Assembly: GCA_946885435.1 (NCBI GenBank)
Contig: CAMPGL010000108.1
Coordinates: 1-7,259 of the forward strand
Reading direction: 5' to 3'
Length of the DNA stretch: 7,259 bases
From: an uncultured Brevundimonas sp.
Lineage (GTDB): Bacteria > Pseudomonadota > Alphaproteobacteria > Caulobacterales > Caulobacteraceae
Positions 1 through 6,607 of this stretch are shown piece after piece. The translations under genes were made by a program, and so were the position numbers. Positions within the stretch are counted from its first letter, which is position 1. Every line of letters begins with the position of its first letter. A model generated the notes under the pieces. It saw only the letters and a program-made list of their open reading frames with translations, had not been told where the DNA came from and made no database searches.

Positions 1-119
1 GCCATCGGAGGCGGCGGCGGCGGCGGAGGGGGCAGGTCGGCCATGCCGCCAGGGCTGGCGCAGGATGCGACGGCCAGGGCCGTCAGGGAACACAGCAGAG
101 CGCCAAGGGATTTGCGCAT
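1..119 (-). CDS. Putative lipoprotein, N-terminal part (runs off the left edge)
   Basis: Thirty-nine complete codons are visible from an ATG at 119-117. They encode a short basic start (MRKS), a hydrophobic stretch, and a lipobox ending V-A-S-C with the cysteine at residue 20. This is the pattern of a signal-peptidase-II lipoprotein anchored in the inner or outer membrane. Shortly after the cysteine comes a run of nine prolines (residues 30-38), encoded by the GGC/CGG-rich stretch at 6-32. A GGAGA sits 7 bases upstream of the ATG on the minus strand, which supports the start. The gene is divergent from the acetyltransferase gene. The rest of the protein is outside the window, so no function can be assigned. 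The proline run may be a flexible spacer that lets a downstream domain reach away from the membrane, but that is inference. Confidence 0.72.
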   Translation of the reverse strand, partial: MRKSLGALLCSLTALAVASCASPGGMADLPPPPPPPPPM

Positions 120-221
120 GAGGACGTCTCCGATCCAGCCAGCCGTCGGCACTATCCCGCCAGCGGTGCGGAGGCGTAAAGGCCGCGAGGCCTGATCTTT
201 CATGACGGGAGCCGACCGAAG
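120..221. promoter_or_regulatory. Divergent intergenic region, lipoprotein gene / GNAT-thiG
   Basis: This 102-base region must carry the 5' signals of both divergent genes unless the left gene is read from farther away. The minus-strand GGAGA for the lipoprotein lies near 127-131, and a GGGAG for the acetyltransferase lies at 207-211. I could not pick convincing -35/-10 pairs. A seven-codon ATG frame (202-225) ends in a TGA that overlaps the acetyltransferase ATG. It may be chance or a small leader. Confidence 0.4.
180..193 (+). other. Short hairpin with a GCGA tetraloop in the GNAT-thiG leader
   Basis: AGGCC (180-184) and GGCCT (189-193) are perfect complements closing a GCGA loop, which is a GNRA-type tetraloop if transcribed. 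The stem is only 5 bp and is followed by GATCTTT. It could be a leader-RNA structure or chance in GC-rich DNA. Confidence 0.25.
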
Positions 222-536
222 ATGATCACCGATCCGGCCAGCAAGGTCCGCCACAACACCGAACGCCACCGTTTCGAGATCGCCGAGGACGGCCTGCTGG
301 CGGTCGCCGACTACGATCCGGTCGAGGGCGCCTGGGTGTTCGGCCACACCGAGACCCCGTGCCAGTGGCAGGGCGGCGGCGTGGCCGGAGCGCTGGTTAA
401 GGCCGGACTGGACGCCGCGCGCGAGGCCGGCGTGAAGGTGATCCCGACCTGCTCCTACGTCGCCACCTACATGAAGCGCCACCGCGAGACCCACGACCTG
501 GTCCACCCCCGCTATCGGGCTGCGCTGGGCCTTTGA
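222..536 (+). CDS. Small GNAT-fold N-acetyltransferase (COG2388 / YjdJ-like)
   Basis: This 104-residue protein is about the length of the minimal single-domain acetyltransferases (Pfam Acetyltransf_CG type). It starts with the HRFEI...DGLLAVADY strand pattern typical of that family. Residues 41-55 (GHTETP followed by Q-G-G-G-V-A) match the family's H-T-E-V-P and the glycine-rich pyrophosphate loop that binds acetyl-CoA. The C-terminal part has V-I-P-T-C-S-Y-V with M-K-R-H-R at about 74-87, corresponding to the conserved C-P-F-V...I-R-R-H block. The substrate is unknown for nearly all members. The ATG at 222 is preceded by GGGAG at 207-211. thiG follows after 30 bases on the same strand, so the two are probably co-transcribed, although no functional link with thiamine is evident. 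The family call is firm; the substrate is not known. Confidence 0.88.
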   Translation: MITDPASKVRHNTERHRFEIAEDGLLAVADYDPVEGAWVFGHTETPCQWQGGGVAGALVKAGLDAAREAGVKVIPTCSYVATYMKRHRETHDLVHPRYRAALGL

Positions 537-566
537 TCCGGCGCCCTTAGGGGCTAACCAGCGGGC

Positions 567-1352
567 ATGACCACGCAGCCTGCTCAAGACACCTGGACCG
601 TCGCGGGACGGACCTTCACCTCGCGCCTGATCGTAGGCACCGGCAAATACGCCGACTACGCCCAGAACGCCGCCGCCGCGGAGGCCGCCGGCGCCGAGAT
701 CGTGACCGTGGCGCTGCGCCGGGTGAACCTGTCGGACCCCAGCCAGCCGATGCTGGTCGATTACGTGAAGCCTGACCGCTTCACCTTCCTGCCAAACACC
801 GCGGGCTGCTTCACGGGCGAGGACGCGGTGCGGACCCTGCGCCTGGCGCGCGAGGCGGGCGGCTGGAACCTGGTCAAACTGGAGGTCCTGTCGGACACGC
901 CGCACCTCTATCCTGACATGCCCGAGACGCTGCGCGCGCTGGACCTGCTGGTGAAGGACGGCTTCGACGTGATGGTCTACTGCACCGACGACGTGGTCAT
1001 GGCCAAGCGGCTGGAGGAGGCGGGAGCCTCGGCCATCATGCCCGCCGCCGCGCCGATCGGCTCGGGCCTGGGCATCCAGAACCGGGTGAACATCCGCCTG
1101 ATCGTCGAACAGGCCAAGGTGCCCGTGCTGGTCGACGCCGGCGTCGGCACGGCCTCGGACGCGACGATCGCCATGGAGCTAGGCTGCGACGCCGTCCTGA
1201 TGAACACCGCTATCGCCGGGGCCAAGGACCCCATCCTGATGGCCTCGGCCATGAAGCACGCGGTCATCGCCGGACGGCAAGCCTATCTCGCCGGCCGCAT
1301 GCCGCGCCGCATGTACGCCAGTCCGTCCAGCCCCCTTTCGGGGCTGATCTAG
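567..1352 (+). CDS. thiG: Thiazole synthase ThiG
   Basis: ThiG condenses 1-deoxy-D-xylulose 5-phosphate, dehydroglycine and the sulfur of ThiS-thiocarboxylate into the thiazole phosphate moiety of thiamine, in the cytoplasm. The 261-residue protein has the usual family length and is a TIM barrel. Landmarks are L-I-V-G-T-G-K-Y at 21-28, L-P-N-T-A-G-C at 75-81, the Schiff-base lysine in L-V-K-L-E-V at K104, the substrate-binding segment P-I-G-S-G-L-G at 163-169, and V-L-V-D-A-G-V-G-T at 187-195. The ATG at 567 fits the family N-terminus. An AGGGG at 549-553 lies 13 bases upstream, rather far for a Shine-Dalgarno site, so translation may be partly coupled to the upstream acetyltransferase gene. 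thiS, thiO, thiF and thiE, common neighbours of thiG, are absent here, so the sulfur carrier must be encoded elsewhere. The stop overlaps the convergent piuC stop. Confidence 0.97.
   Translation: MTTQPAQDTWTVAGRTFTSRLIVGTGKYADYAQNAAAAEAAGAEIVTVALRRVNLSDPSQPMLVDYVKPDRFTFLPNTAGCFTGEDAVRTLRLAREAGGWNLVKLEVLSDTPHLYPDMPETLRALDLLVKDGFDVMVYCTDDVVMAKRLEEAGASAIMPAAAPIGSGLGIQNRVNIRLIVEQAKVPVLVDAGVGTASDATIAMELGCDAVLMNTAIAGAKDPILMASAMKHAVIAGRQAYLAGRMPRRMYASPSSPLSGLI
1328..1346. terminator. Hairpin inside the 3' end of thiG, at the convergent thiG/piuC junction
   Basis: CAGCCCC (1328-1334) and GGGGCTG (1340-1346) form a perfect 7-bp GC-rich stem around a CTTTC loop, just before the thiG stop. Neither strand has a T-run after the stem, so it is not a classical intrinsic terminator. 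Its place between convergent genes that leave no intergenic space suggests a bidirectional transcription end or mRNA-stabilising hairpin. That role is inferred. Confidence 0.4.
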
Positions 1353-2032
1353 GCGTCGGCGAAGCGGCGGATGAGGTTGTGATAGACGCCGGTCAGCTGA
1401 ACCGTCAGAGGATCGCCCTGGCCTGAGCGCCGGGCCTGCTCCTGGATCGCCTGGTCGAGGTCGAACAGCAGGGCGCGGTCCGCGTCGCTGCGCACCATGC
1501 TCTGGATCCAGAAGAAGGAGGCGATCCGCTCGCCGCGCGTCACCGGGGTCACCTGATGCAGGCTGGAGCCCGGATAGAGCACCATGTCCCCCGCGTTCAG
1601 CTTGACCGACTGGCCGCCGAACGGCCCCTCGATGATCAGTTCGCCGCCGTCGTATTCGTCTGGACCCGACAGGAACAGGGTGGCCGACAGGTCGGTGCGG
1701 ACGCGAGTGTGCGTGCCTCGCACCGGCCGGATCGCATTGTCGATGTGGGTCCCGAAGCCCTCGCCCTCGCCATAGCGGTTGAACAGCGGGGGGAAGGTCC
1801 TGAGCGGCAGGGCCGCCGAGACGAACAGCGGGCTGCGGCCCAGCGCATCGATGATCCGGTCACCCAGCTCACGGGCGACCGGACTGGTTTCCGGCAGCTG
1901 GCGGTTCTTTTTGACCAGACGCGACTGTTCGCCGGCCGTGGCGTTTCCGTCGGCCCAGTCCGCCTCGGCGAGGCGGGCCCGGAAGTCGGCGACCTCCTCC
2001 GGCGTCAGGACCGACGGAATGCACAGCAGCAA
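1349..2032 (-). CDS. piuC: Fe(II)/2-oxoglutarate-dependent PKHD-type hydroxylase PiuC/YbiX
   Basis: This 227-residue protein matches the 225-226 residue PiuC/YbiX family almost exactly in length. The double-stranded beta-helix dioxygenase core is complete. The iron ligands are H96 and D98 (T-H-I-D) and H159 (S-S-L-H-Q-V), and the 2-oxoglutarate-binding arginine is R169 in R-G-E-R-I-A-S. Family blocks A-T-A-G-E-Q-S near residue 31, N-R-Q-L-P-E near 43 and Y-D-G-G-E-L near 127 are also present. PiuC is associated with iron uptake through catecholate-type siderophore receptors; its true substrate is not settled. The open frame continues upstream through the receptor gene, but the family N-terminus (M-L-L-x-I-P-x-V-L) places the start at the TTG at 2032-2030, 8 bases after an AGGGG. 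It lies 11 bases downstream of the receptor gene, so they form one operon. The last bases overlap the thiG stop. Confidence 0.95.
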   Translation of the reverse strand: MLLCIPSVLTPEEVADFRARLAEADWADGNATAGEQSRLVKKNRQLPETSPVARELGDRIIDALGRSPLFVSAALPLRTFPPLFNRYGEGEGFGTHIDNAIRPVRGTHTRVRTDLSATLFLSGPDEYDGGELIIEGPFGGQSVKLNAGDMVLYPGSSLHQVTPVTRGERIASFFWIQSMVRSDADRALLFDLDQAIQEQARRSGQGDPLTVQLTGVYHNLIRRFADA

Positions 2033-2040
2033 GCGGAACG

Positions 2041-2045
2041 CCCCT
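2041..2045 (-). promoter_or_regulatory. Ribosome binding site of piuC, supports a TTG start
   Basis: On the minus strand this reads AGGGG, 8 bases before the TTG. Its first two bases are the last two of the receptor stop codon TAG (2046-2044), so termination and re-initiation are tightly coupled. Together with the family N-terminus it decides the start against the longer open frame. Confidence 0.7.
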
Positions 2046-4284
2046 AGAAGTCGTAGTCGATCCGGAACTGAACCGACCGGCCCGGCGCAATGTAGGTGAA
2101 GGGCGTCGCCGACCGATAGAGGGCGTCGTAATAGACCTCGTCCGTCACGTTCAGCACGTTGAACGAGACCTCGACATTGTCGGTCAGTTGGTAGCCGCCG
2201 AACAGGTCGAGCCGCCAGTAGGAGGGGATCTCCGTCGAGGTGGCGAACACGCCGCCGCCGTTGCGCTCCGAGTTGTAGATCGCCGTGCCGCCCAGGTTCA
2301 GCCGGTCGGTGAACTGATAGCGCGACGTCATGGTGAAGCTGGTCTCCGAGACGTTCGGGAACGACTGGCCAAGTTGAGCCGGGTTCGGGCTCTCCGTGAT
2401 CTCGGTGTCCATCAGCGTGATCCCGCCGAAGACGCTCCAGCGGTCGGTGATGCTGCCGGCCACCAGAAGCTCGGCGCCGCGCACGCGCTGTTCGCCGTCC
2501 TGCGTGACCACCGCCGTCGGCCCCGAGCCGACCAGCACGCGGGCGTCGGTCTTCAGGATCTCGAAGATGGCGCCGGTCAGGCTGAGGTTGTCGTTGAACA
2601 GCGTCGCCTTGAAGCCGAGCTCGAAGGAGACGTTCCGCTCCGGATCGAGGTCGACGATGCGCGGGTCCAGCCCGCCGTAGTCCAGACCTGTCGAGTCGAG
2701 CTGCTCGCCCGAGGGATTCGAGGAGGAGGCGACGCTGGCGTAGAGCGTCAGGTCCGGCGTCGGCAGATAGGCGGCGCCCAGGTGCCAGTTGACGAAGGAC
2801 GAGCTGGAGTCGCGCTCCGTCAGGGCGCCGGTGGCCACGAGCACGTCGCGGAGTTCCACGTCGTAGGTGTCGAAGCGCAGGCCGCCCAGCAGGCGCCACT
2901 GATCATTCAGGTGGATGGTGTCGAGCAGATAGACCGCGCGGCTGGCCACCTCGATCCGATTGCGGCTGACGATGCCGTTCTCGACCGTGGCCCAGGGCCG
3001 GTAGGGATCCGGGTCGTACAAGTCCTGAACCGGATTGCCGGTCGCGCCCGTGCAGGGATCGGTGGCGCATTCCGTGAAGGCGCGGCGGCGGTTCAGGATG
3101 CGCTCTCCCGAGATCTCGTAGCCGGCGACGATGGTGTGCTCCATGCCGCCGAGCACCGGCCGCCAGGTGAGCTGGCTCTGGTTGACCAGATACTCGGTGA
3201 TCGCGTCGCGGCGCTTGGCGTTGGCGTTCACCGTGCCTGCGGCCGCGTCAGGCCGCTCCGGAGCCGAAGCCGTGTAGGCGTTGCCGGCGTCGCCGTAGCG
3301 CAGGATCGAGCGGAAGCTCAGGTTGTCGCTGATCCGGTAGTCGCCGGTGAGGGTGTAAACGTCGGTGTAGGACCGGCCGTAGTCGCGCTCGGTGATCCCG
3401 TAGAAATTCTCGCGATCGACCGCGAAGGGCCGGTTGTTGGCCACGTCGTAGGGCACGCCCCAGTCGGGCATGTAGTCGGTTTCCAGGTGGTAGTAGTCCA
3501 CGCCCAGGCGCAGATCGACCGTCGGCGACCACTCGGCGGCGAAGGCCACGCCCCAGCGGTTGTTGTAGACCGCCTCGCGGCCAGGGACGTTCGATTCCTG
3601 GCCCATCAGGTTGAAGCGGACGGCGAGGGTGTCGGTCAGGTGCTGGCTGACGTCGATCGTGCCGCGCCACAGGCTGTCTGACCCGAGGACCAGCTCCAGG
3701 TCGCCGAAGTCGACCGGGGCCGGCTGCTTGGTGATCAGGCTGAGTGCGCCGCCGGTCGTGCCGCGGCCGGCGAAGGCCGACGACGGGCCTCGCAGGATCT
3801 CGATCTGCTCGACGCCGAAGGCGTCGCGGATGCCCACGCCCGGGTCGCGCACGCCGTCGACATAGATGTCGTTCCGCACGTCGAAGCCGCGGATGAAGAA
3901 GCGGTCGCCAAACGCGTTGCCGCCTTCGCCGGTGCCGAGCGTCACGCCCGGCTGGATGGTCATCAGCTCACGCAGGCCGCCGGCGCCGATGTCGTCGATG
4001 TACTCGGCCGACAGCACGGTGACGGACTTGGGTGTCTCATCCAGCGGCTCGGTCAGCAGCGGCGAGGCCGACCGCTCGGTGCGGTAGGGAGCCTCGGGGT
4101 CGGCGTAGGGGTGCTCGTTCAGCCGCTCGGCGATGATGTCGACGCTGTCCACAAGCGTGGAGCCCGGCTCCTGCGCCGCGATGACGGGATCGGCCGCCTG
4201 AGCGAAGGCGGGCGTCGCCGCACTGGCGACGGCAAGGGCGCCCAGGACACGAAGAGACACAGGCGCGCGGTAGTTGGACTTCAC
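2044..4284 (-). CDS. TonB-dependent siderophore receptor (Fiu/PiuA-like)
   Basis: This outer-membrane receptor of 746 residues imports a ferric siderophore using TonB energy. A signal peptide (basic K2/R6/R12, hydrophobic 13-27) ends A-F-A before Q29. A V-D-S-V-D-I-I-A stretch near 45-52 may be the TonB box. The plug domain, about residues 75-190, has [17 protein letters not shown] near 104-114, F-I-R-G-F at 130-134, Y-V-D-G-V-R-D at 141-147, and I-E-I-L-R-G-P-S-S followed by G-R-G-T-T-G-G at 161-179. The rest is a 22-strand-type barrel ending in aromatic F746, the usual outer-membrane signature. C406 and C411 may form a disulfide in a surface loop. The chosen GTG (4284-4282) has a GGGGG 6 bases upstream and gives a normal signal peptide. 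A TTG at 4326 would add 14 residues without a good ribosome site. Linkage to piuC suggests a catecholate-type ligand, but the exact siderophore cannot be read from sequence. Confidence 0.95.
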   Translation of the reverse strand: MKSNYRAPVSLRVLGALAVASAATPAFAQAADPVIAAQEPGSTLVDSVDIIAERLNEHPYADPEAPYRTERSASPLLTEPLDETPKSVTVLSAEYIDDIGAGGLRELMTIQPGVTLGTGEGGNAFGDRFFIRGFDVRNDIYVDGVRDPGVGIRDAFGVEQIEILRGPSSAFAGRGTTGGALSLITKQPAPVDFGDLELVLGSDSLWRGTIDVSQHLTDTLAVRFNLMGQESNVPGREAVYNNRWGVAFAAEWSPTVDLRLGVDYYHLETDYMPDWGVPYDVANNRPFAVDRENFYGITERDYGRSYTDVYTLTGDYRISDNLSFRSILRYGDAGNAYTASAPERPDAAAGTVNANAKRRDAITEYLVNQSQLTWRPVLGGMEHTIVAGYEISGERILNRRRAFTECATDPCTGATGNPVQDLYDPDPYRPWATVENGIVSRNRIEVASRAVYLLDTIHLNDQWRLLGGLRFDTYDVELRDVLVATGALTERDSSSSFVNWHLGAAYLPTPDLTLYASVASSSNPSGEQLDSTGLDYGGLDPRIVDLDPERNVSFELGFKATLFNDNLSLTGAIFEILKTDARVLVGSGPTAVVTQDGEQRVRGAELLVAGSITDRWSVFGGITLMDTEITESPNPAQLGQSFPNVSETSFTMTSRYQFTDRLNLGGTAIYNSERNGGGVFATSTEIPSYWRLDLFGGYQLTDNVEVSFNVLNVTDEVYYDALYRSATPFTYIAPGRSVQFRIDYDF

Positions 4285-4290
4285 AGGATA

Positions 4291-4295
4291 CCCCC
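4291..4295 (-). promoter_or_regulatory. Ribosome binding site of the siderophore receptor gene
   Basis: On the minus strand this reads GGGGG, 6 bases before the GTG at 4284. It supports that start over the upstream TTG at 4326. Confidence 0.55.
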
Positions 4296-4313
4296 GAAAC
4301 AAGACGAGAGCGC

Positions 4314-4342
4314 CTGTTAGAGGCAATGAGAAGCGTTCGCAA
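4314..4342 (-). promoter_or_regulatory. Candidate promoter of the receptor-piuC operon
   Basis: On the minus strand TTGCGA (4342-4337) and TAACAG (4319-4314) are separated by 17 bases, a sigma-70-like spacing. The match to consensus is only moderate (4/6 and 3/6). A start of transcription near 4307 would leave a leader of about 20 bases. The putative -35 lies inside the left arm of the 4333-4357 palindrome, which would suit repression by a regulator bound there. Confidence 0.3.
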
Positions 4343-4357
4343 GAAAATTGCGAACGC
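4333..4357 (-). terminator. Perfect 10-bp inverted repeat between dsbA-like and receptor genes (terminator and/or operator)
   Basis: GCGTTCGCAA (4333-4342) and TTGCGAACGC (4348-4357) are exact reverse complements around a 5-base A-rich loop. It begins 15 bases after the oxidoreductase stop codon. On the minus strand the stem is followed by TTCTCATT, a weak T-rich tail, so it can serve as the intrinsic terminator of the rne-protease-oxidoreductase genes. It also overlaps the best candidate promoter of the iron-uptake operon, so an operator role is equally possible. Confidence 0.55.
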
Positions 4358-4364
4358 CTCGCAA
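4348..4364. promoter_or_regulatory. Second inverted repeat TTGCGA-N5-TCGCAA, possible regulator site
   Basis: TTGCGA (4348-4353) and TCGCAA (4359-4364) form a dyad that shares its left arm with the larger palindrome. The half-site TCGCAA/TTGCGA thus occurs three times in 28 bases (4337-4364). Nearby, 4327-4341 reads TGAGAAGCGTTCGCA, a 7-1-7 arrangement that loosely resembles a Fur-type box (5 of 7 symmetric positions). An iron-responsive regulator is a reasonable guess for a receptor gene, but it is unproven. Confidence 0.3.
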
Positions 4365-4371
4365 ACGCGGA

Positions 4372-5163
4372 TCAGCGTGCGGTCGGTCCGGTCGACGCGC
4401 CCTGGGCACGGTCGATGGCGGCCTGCAGGTCCTGCGGGCTGCGGACCTCCACCAGTTCGGACCCGACGAGGAAGGTCGGGGTGCCCTGGGCGCCGATCAT
4501 CTGCGCCAGCTGCATGACGTCCGACAGGTGCTGACCGGTTTCCTGGGCCGAGATGAAGGCGCGGGCGCGGGTAAGGTCGACCCCGGCCTGCGCCAGGATG
4601 GCGTCGACCGAGGCGTTGTCGATCGTCTCGGCGGCCATCAGGGCCTGGTGAACCTCGGCGTAGCGGCCCTGTTCGTTCGCGGCCAGGGCCGCGCGCGCGG
4701 CATACTCGGACAGCGGCTCGTCGCGGTCCAGGATCGGCCATTCCTTGAAGACGAACCGGACGTCCGGATTGGTGCGAACCAGCTCCATGTACGGCCCGGC
4801 GATCTGTTTGCAGTAGGGGCAGCGGTAGTCGAAGAACTGGATGACCGTGACCGCGGCGTCCTCTGGCCCGATGACCGGGTCACGCGGATCGCGCTGAAGT
4901 TGCGGCAGGTTCTGGGCGATCGTCTCGCGCGCCGCGGCCTGGATCTGGGCCATCTCCTGCTGCTGCAGGCGCTGGCTGGCCTCGCGCAGGATCTCTGGAT
5001 TGTTCAGCAGCGCCTTGCGCACCTGGGGCGTCAGGCCGCCGGAGACATAGGGCGTCGCCGCCAGGATCAGCGCCAGCAGGGCGACGATCAGCGCCGCCCA
5101 GCCAGGATTGAAGCGTTCGAGGATGCTCTTCGAGCCCGAAGCGGGCGGCGTCTCTTGCGTCAT
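4372..5163 (-). CDS. DsbA-family thiol:disulfide oxidoreductase, ScsC-like, membrane-anchored
   Basis: This 263-residue protein has one N-terminal membrane segment at about residues 22-40, probably an uncleaved anchor with the rest in the periplasm. A charged helical segment at about 45-90 follows (V-R-K-A-L-L-N-N-P-E-I-L-R-E-A), resembling the N-terminal oligomerisation region of ScsC proteins. The thioredoxin-like domain has V-I-Q-F-F-D-Y-R-C-P-Y-C with the redox pair C115/C118 in a C-P-Y-C motif, then the K-E-W-P-I-L block, and T-P-T with the cis-proline P229. The likely role is oxidation or isomerisation of disulfides in envelope proteins; no DsbB or DsbD partner is in the window. The ATG at 5163 is preceded by AGGA on the minus strand, 10 bases after the protease stop, so the two genes are co-transcribed. 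Longer frames upstream lie inside the protease gene. The family call is firm; oxidase versus isomerase is open. Confidence 0.92.
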   Translation of the reverse strand: MTQETPPASGSKSILERFNPGWAALIVALLALILAATPYVSGGLTPQVRKALLNNPEILREASQRLQQQEMAQIQAAARETIAQNLPQLQRDPRDPVIGPEDAAVTVIQFFDYRCPYCKQIAGPYMELVRTNPDVRFVFKEWPILDRDEPLSEYAARAALAANEQGRYAEVHQALMAAETIDNASVDAILAQAGVDLTRARAFISAQETGQHLSDVMQLAQMIGAQGTPTFLVGSELVEVRSPQDLQAAIDRAQGASTGPTAR

Positions 5164-5173
5164 CTCTGTCCTG

Positions 5174-6445
5174 TCAGCGGCCGCGCGCGCCAGCCTGGGC
5201 GCGGTCGAGTTCCTCGATGTCCTCGAGCGTGGCGCCCGAGGCGAGGATGATGTCCACGGCCCGGCGATAGGCGGCCGAGCCCTGTTCGAGCCGACCGCGC
5301 GCGAACACGGCGGCGCGCTGGGCCTGCTCCATTTCACGCAGGGCGAAGTGGTACTCCGCCTGGGCCAGCCGGGCCTGGCCGTCCTCGCCCATGGCCCCGT
5401 AGGCCTGCGACATCAGCAGATAGGCGAACGGATTGTCCGGTTCGTAGGCCAGCGAGCGATGAAGCTCCGCGATACCTTCCTCAGCGCGCGCGGTGTCCTC
5501 CTGGGCCAGGATCGCCTGGGCGAGGTTGAGACGCAGCAGGCCTGCCTCCGGCATCAGTTCAACGGAGCGTCGATGAGCCGGCTCAGCCTCGGCGGCGCGA
5601 CCCGCCTCGAACAGGACCTGGCCCTTGAGCTCCCACAGGAAGGGGTTCTCCGGGTGCTCCTCCAGCAAGGAGTCAATCTGCGCCACCGCATCGTCGGTGT
5701 TGGCCGCGCGATAGGCGGCGATGGCCCGGGCGTAGCGCGCCTCGAACGAGGTGTCGGAGGAGGGATAGCGCGACAGGGTGTAGGCTGGCGGATTGAGGAA
5801 GGCGTAAAGCTTGGCCTGCATCACGCGGTGCTGGAACAGGCTTTCCTCGGAATCCGTCACCCCATGATTGGGCATGCCGTTCACGCGCCGGCGCAGGGCC
5901 GAAATCCGGTCGGACGACAGCGGGTGGCTGCGGAAGAAGGGGAAGCGCCGCTCGTCCGAGAACAGCTCCTGATAGCGGAACTCGTCGAAGAACTCGACAA
6001 GGCCCTGGCCCGACATGCCGGCGGCGTCGAGAGCCGTCACCGCCGCCTGGTCAGCCGCGGCCTCCTGGCTGCGCGAATAGGTGAGGGCGCCCAGGGTGCC
6101 GAAATAGCCCGAGTTGGCGATGAGCAGAGCGCCGGCGTCCGGCGCGCCTGCCAGCGCCGCGAGCACACCCAGGCCCATGGTGAGCAAGAAGGGCCTCATG
6201 CCCGCGTTGTTCATCTCGTTGCGGATGGTGTGTCCGCCCGAGAGGTGCCCTGCCTCGTGGGCCACGACGCCGTAGAACTGGTTCGGCGTGTCCGCCTCCA
6301 GGATCAGCCCGGTGTGGAAGCCCATCCGCTGGCCCTGCATGGCGAAGGCGTTCAGCGTGGGATCGCTCACCAATAGGATCGTGACGTCGTCGGGGTTCAG
6401 GCCCGAGGCTTCGAGGATCGGGTCCGCGTTGGAGCGGATGATCAT
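5174..6445 (-). CDS. M48-family zinc metalloprotease with TPR-like repeats (BepA/YfgC type); 5' end uncertain
   Basis: Counted from the first ATG (6445), the 423-residue product has the peptidase M48 zinc site H-E-A-G-H at 63-67 and the third ligand E128 in S-Q-E-A-A-A-D. The S-H-P-L-S-S-D-R-I block of BepA-like enzymes is at 173-181. Helical TPR-like repeats follow at about 235-375, including A-I-A-A-Y-R-A-A and N-P-F-L-W-E-L-K-G-Q-V-L-F-E-A-G-R near 267-283. BepA-type proteases are periplasmic and handle misassembled outer-membrane proteins. The ATG used here is only the first canonical start. In the same frame, 42 further codons upstream (6446-6571) encode a signal peptide and the conserved-looking S-L-I-R-D-T-E-I-E, so the natural protein is probably longer. 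The gene lies between rne and a disulfide oxidoreductase on the same strand. The family call is very secure; the start is not. Confidence 0.93.
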   Translation of the reverse strand: MIIRSNADPILEASGLNPDDVTILLVSDPTLNAFAMQGQRMGFHTGLILEADTPNQFYGVVAHEAGHLSGGHTIRNEMNNAGMRPFLLTMGLGVLAALAGAPDAGALLIANSGYFGTLGALTYSRSQEAAADQAAVTALDAAGMSGQGLVEFFDEFRYQELFSDERRFPFFRSHPLSSDRISALRRRVNGMPNHGVTDSEESLFQHRVMQAKLYAFLNPPAYTLSRYPSSDTSFEARYARAIAAYRAANTDDAVAQIDSLLEEHPENPFLWELKGQVLFEAGRAAEAEPAHRRSVELMPEAGLLRLNLAQAILAQEDTARAEEGIAELHRSLAYEPDNPFAYLLMSQAYGAMGEDGQARLAQAEYHFALREMEQAQRAAVFARGRLEQGSAAYRRAVDIILASGATLEDIEELDRAQAGARGR

Positions 6446-6571
6446 CTCGATCTCGGTGTCCCGGATCAGCGACTGAGCCGTGGCCGCAGCGGGCGCCGCC
6501 AGCCACAGGCCGACGGCGGCGGCCGCCGCGATCAGACCACGCCAGGATGAGGCCCTGGATGAACACTCCGC
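6446..6571 (-). other. Upstream in-frame extension of the M48 protease: signal peptide without a canonical start codon
   Basis: The frame of the protease stays open from 6445 back to a TAG at 6574-6572. It reads S-S-R-A-S-S-W-R-G-L-I, then an Ala/Val/Leu-rich core, then A-A-A-T-A-Q as a likely signal-peptidase-I cleavage region. None of the 42 codons is ATG, GTG or TTG. The nearest GTG starts (6566 and 6623) are in a neighbouring frame. A one-base frameshift, a sequencing error or a rare start (CTG at 6535) would each explain this. Confidence 0.6.
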
Positions 6572-6607
6572 CTACCGCCCCGTCCCCCGGATCAACGTAG
6601 CGTCGGA

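Noticed and set aside
185..221. CCTGATC in the GNAT-thiG leader, reminiscent of the TPP riboswitch core
   Set aside because: The required CTGAGA element and the remaining conserved stems are missing, and the following bases do not match the aptamer.
2033..2899. Upstream in-frame extension of piuC through the receptor gene (to 516 residues)
   Set aside because: The extra part is an Arg/Gly-rich shadow of the receptor coding sequence. The family N-terminus and the AGGGG-TTG arrangement place the start at 2032.
2188..3681. A 497-codon plus-strand open frame opposite the siderophore receptor gene
   Set aside because: It lies wholly antisense to a well-supported receptor gene. Its Val/Arg/Ala/Gly-rich composition is typical of a GC-rich shadow frame, and no domain motif is visible.
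4037..4741. A 234-codon minus-strand frame spanning the oxidoreductase-receptor junction
   Set aside because: It is out of frame with two strongly supported genes on the same strand and shows no domain features.
5108..6376. A 422-codon plus-strand open frame opposite the M48 protease gene
   Set aside because: The opposite strand carries a complete HEAGH metalloprotease with TPR-like repeats. The plus-strand product has no recognisable motif and reflects codon-position GC bias.
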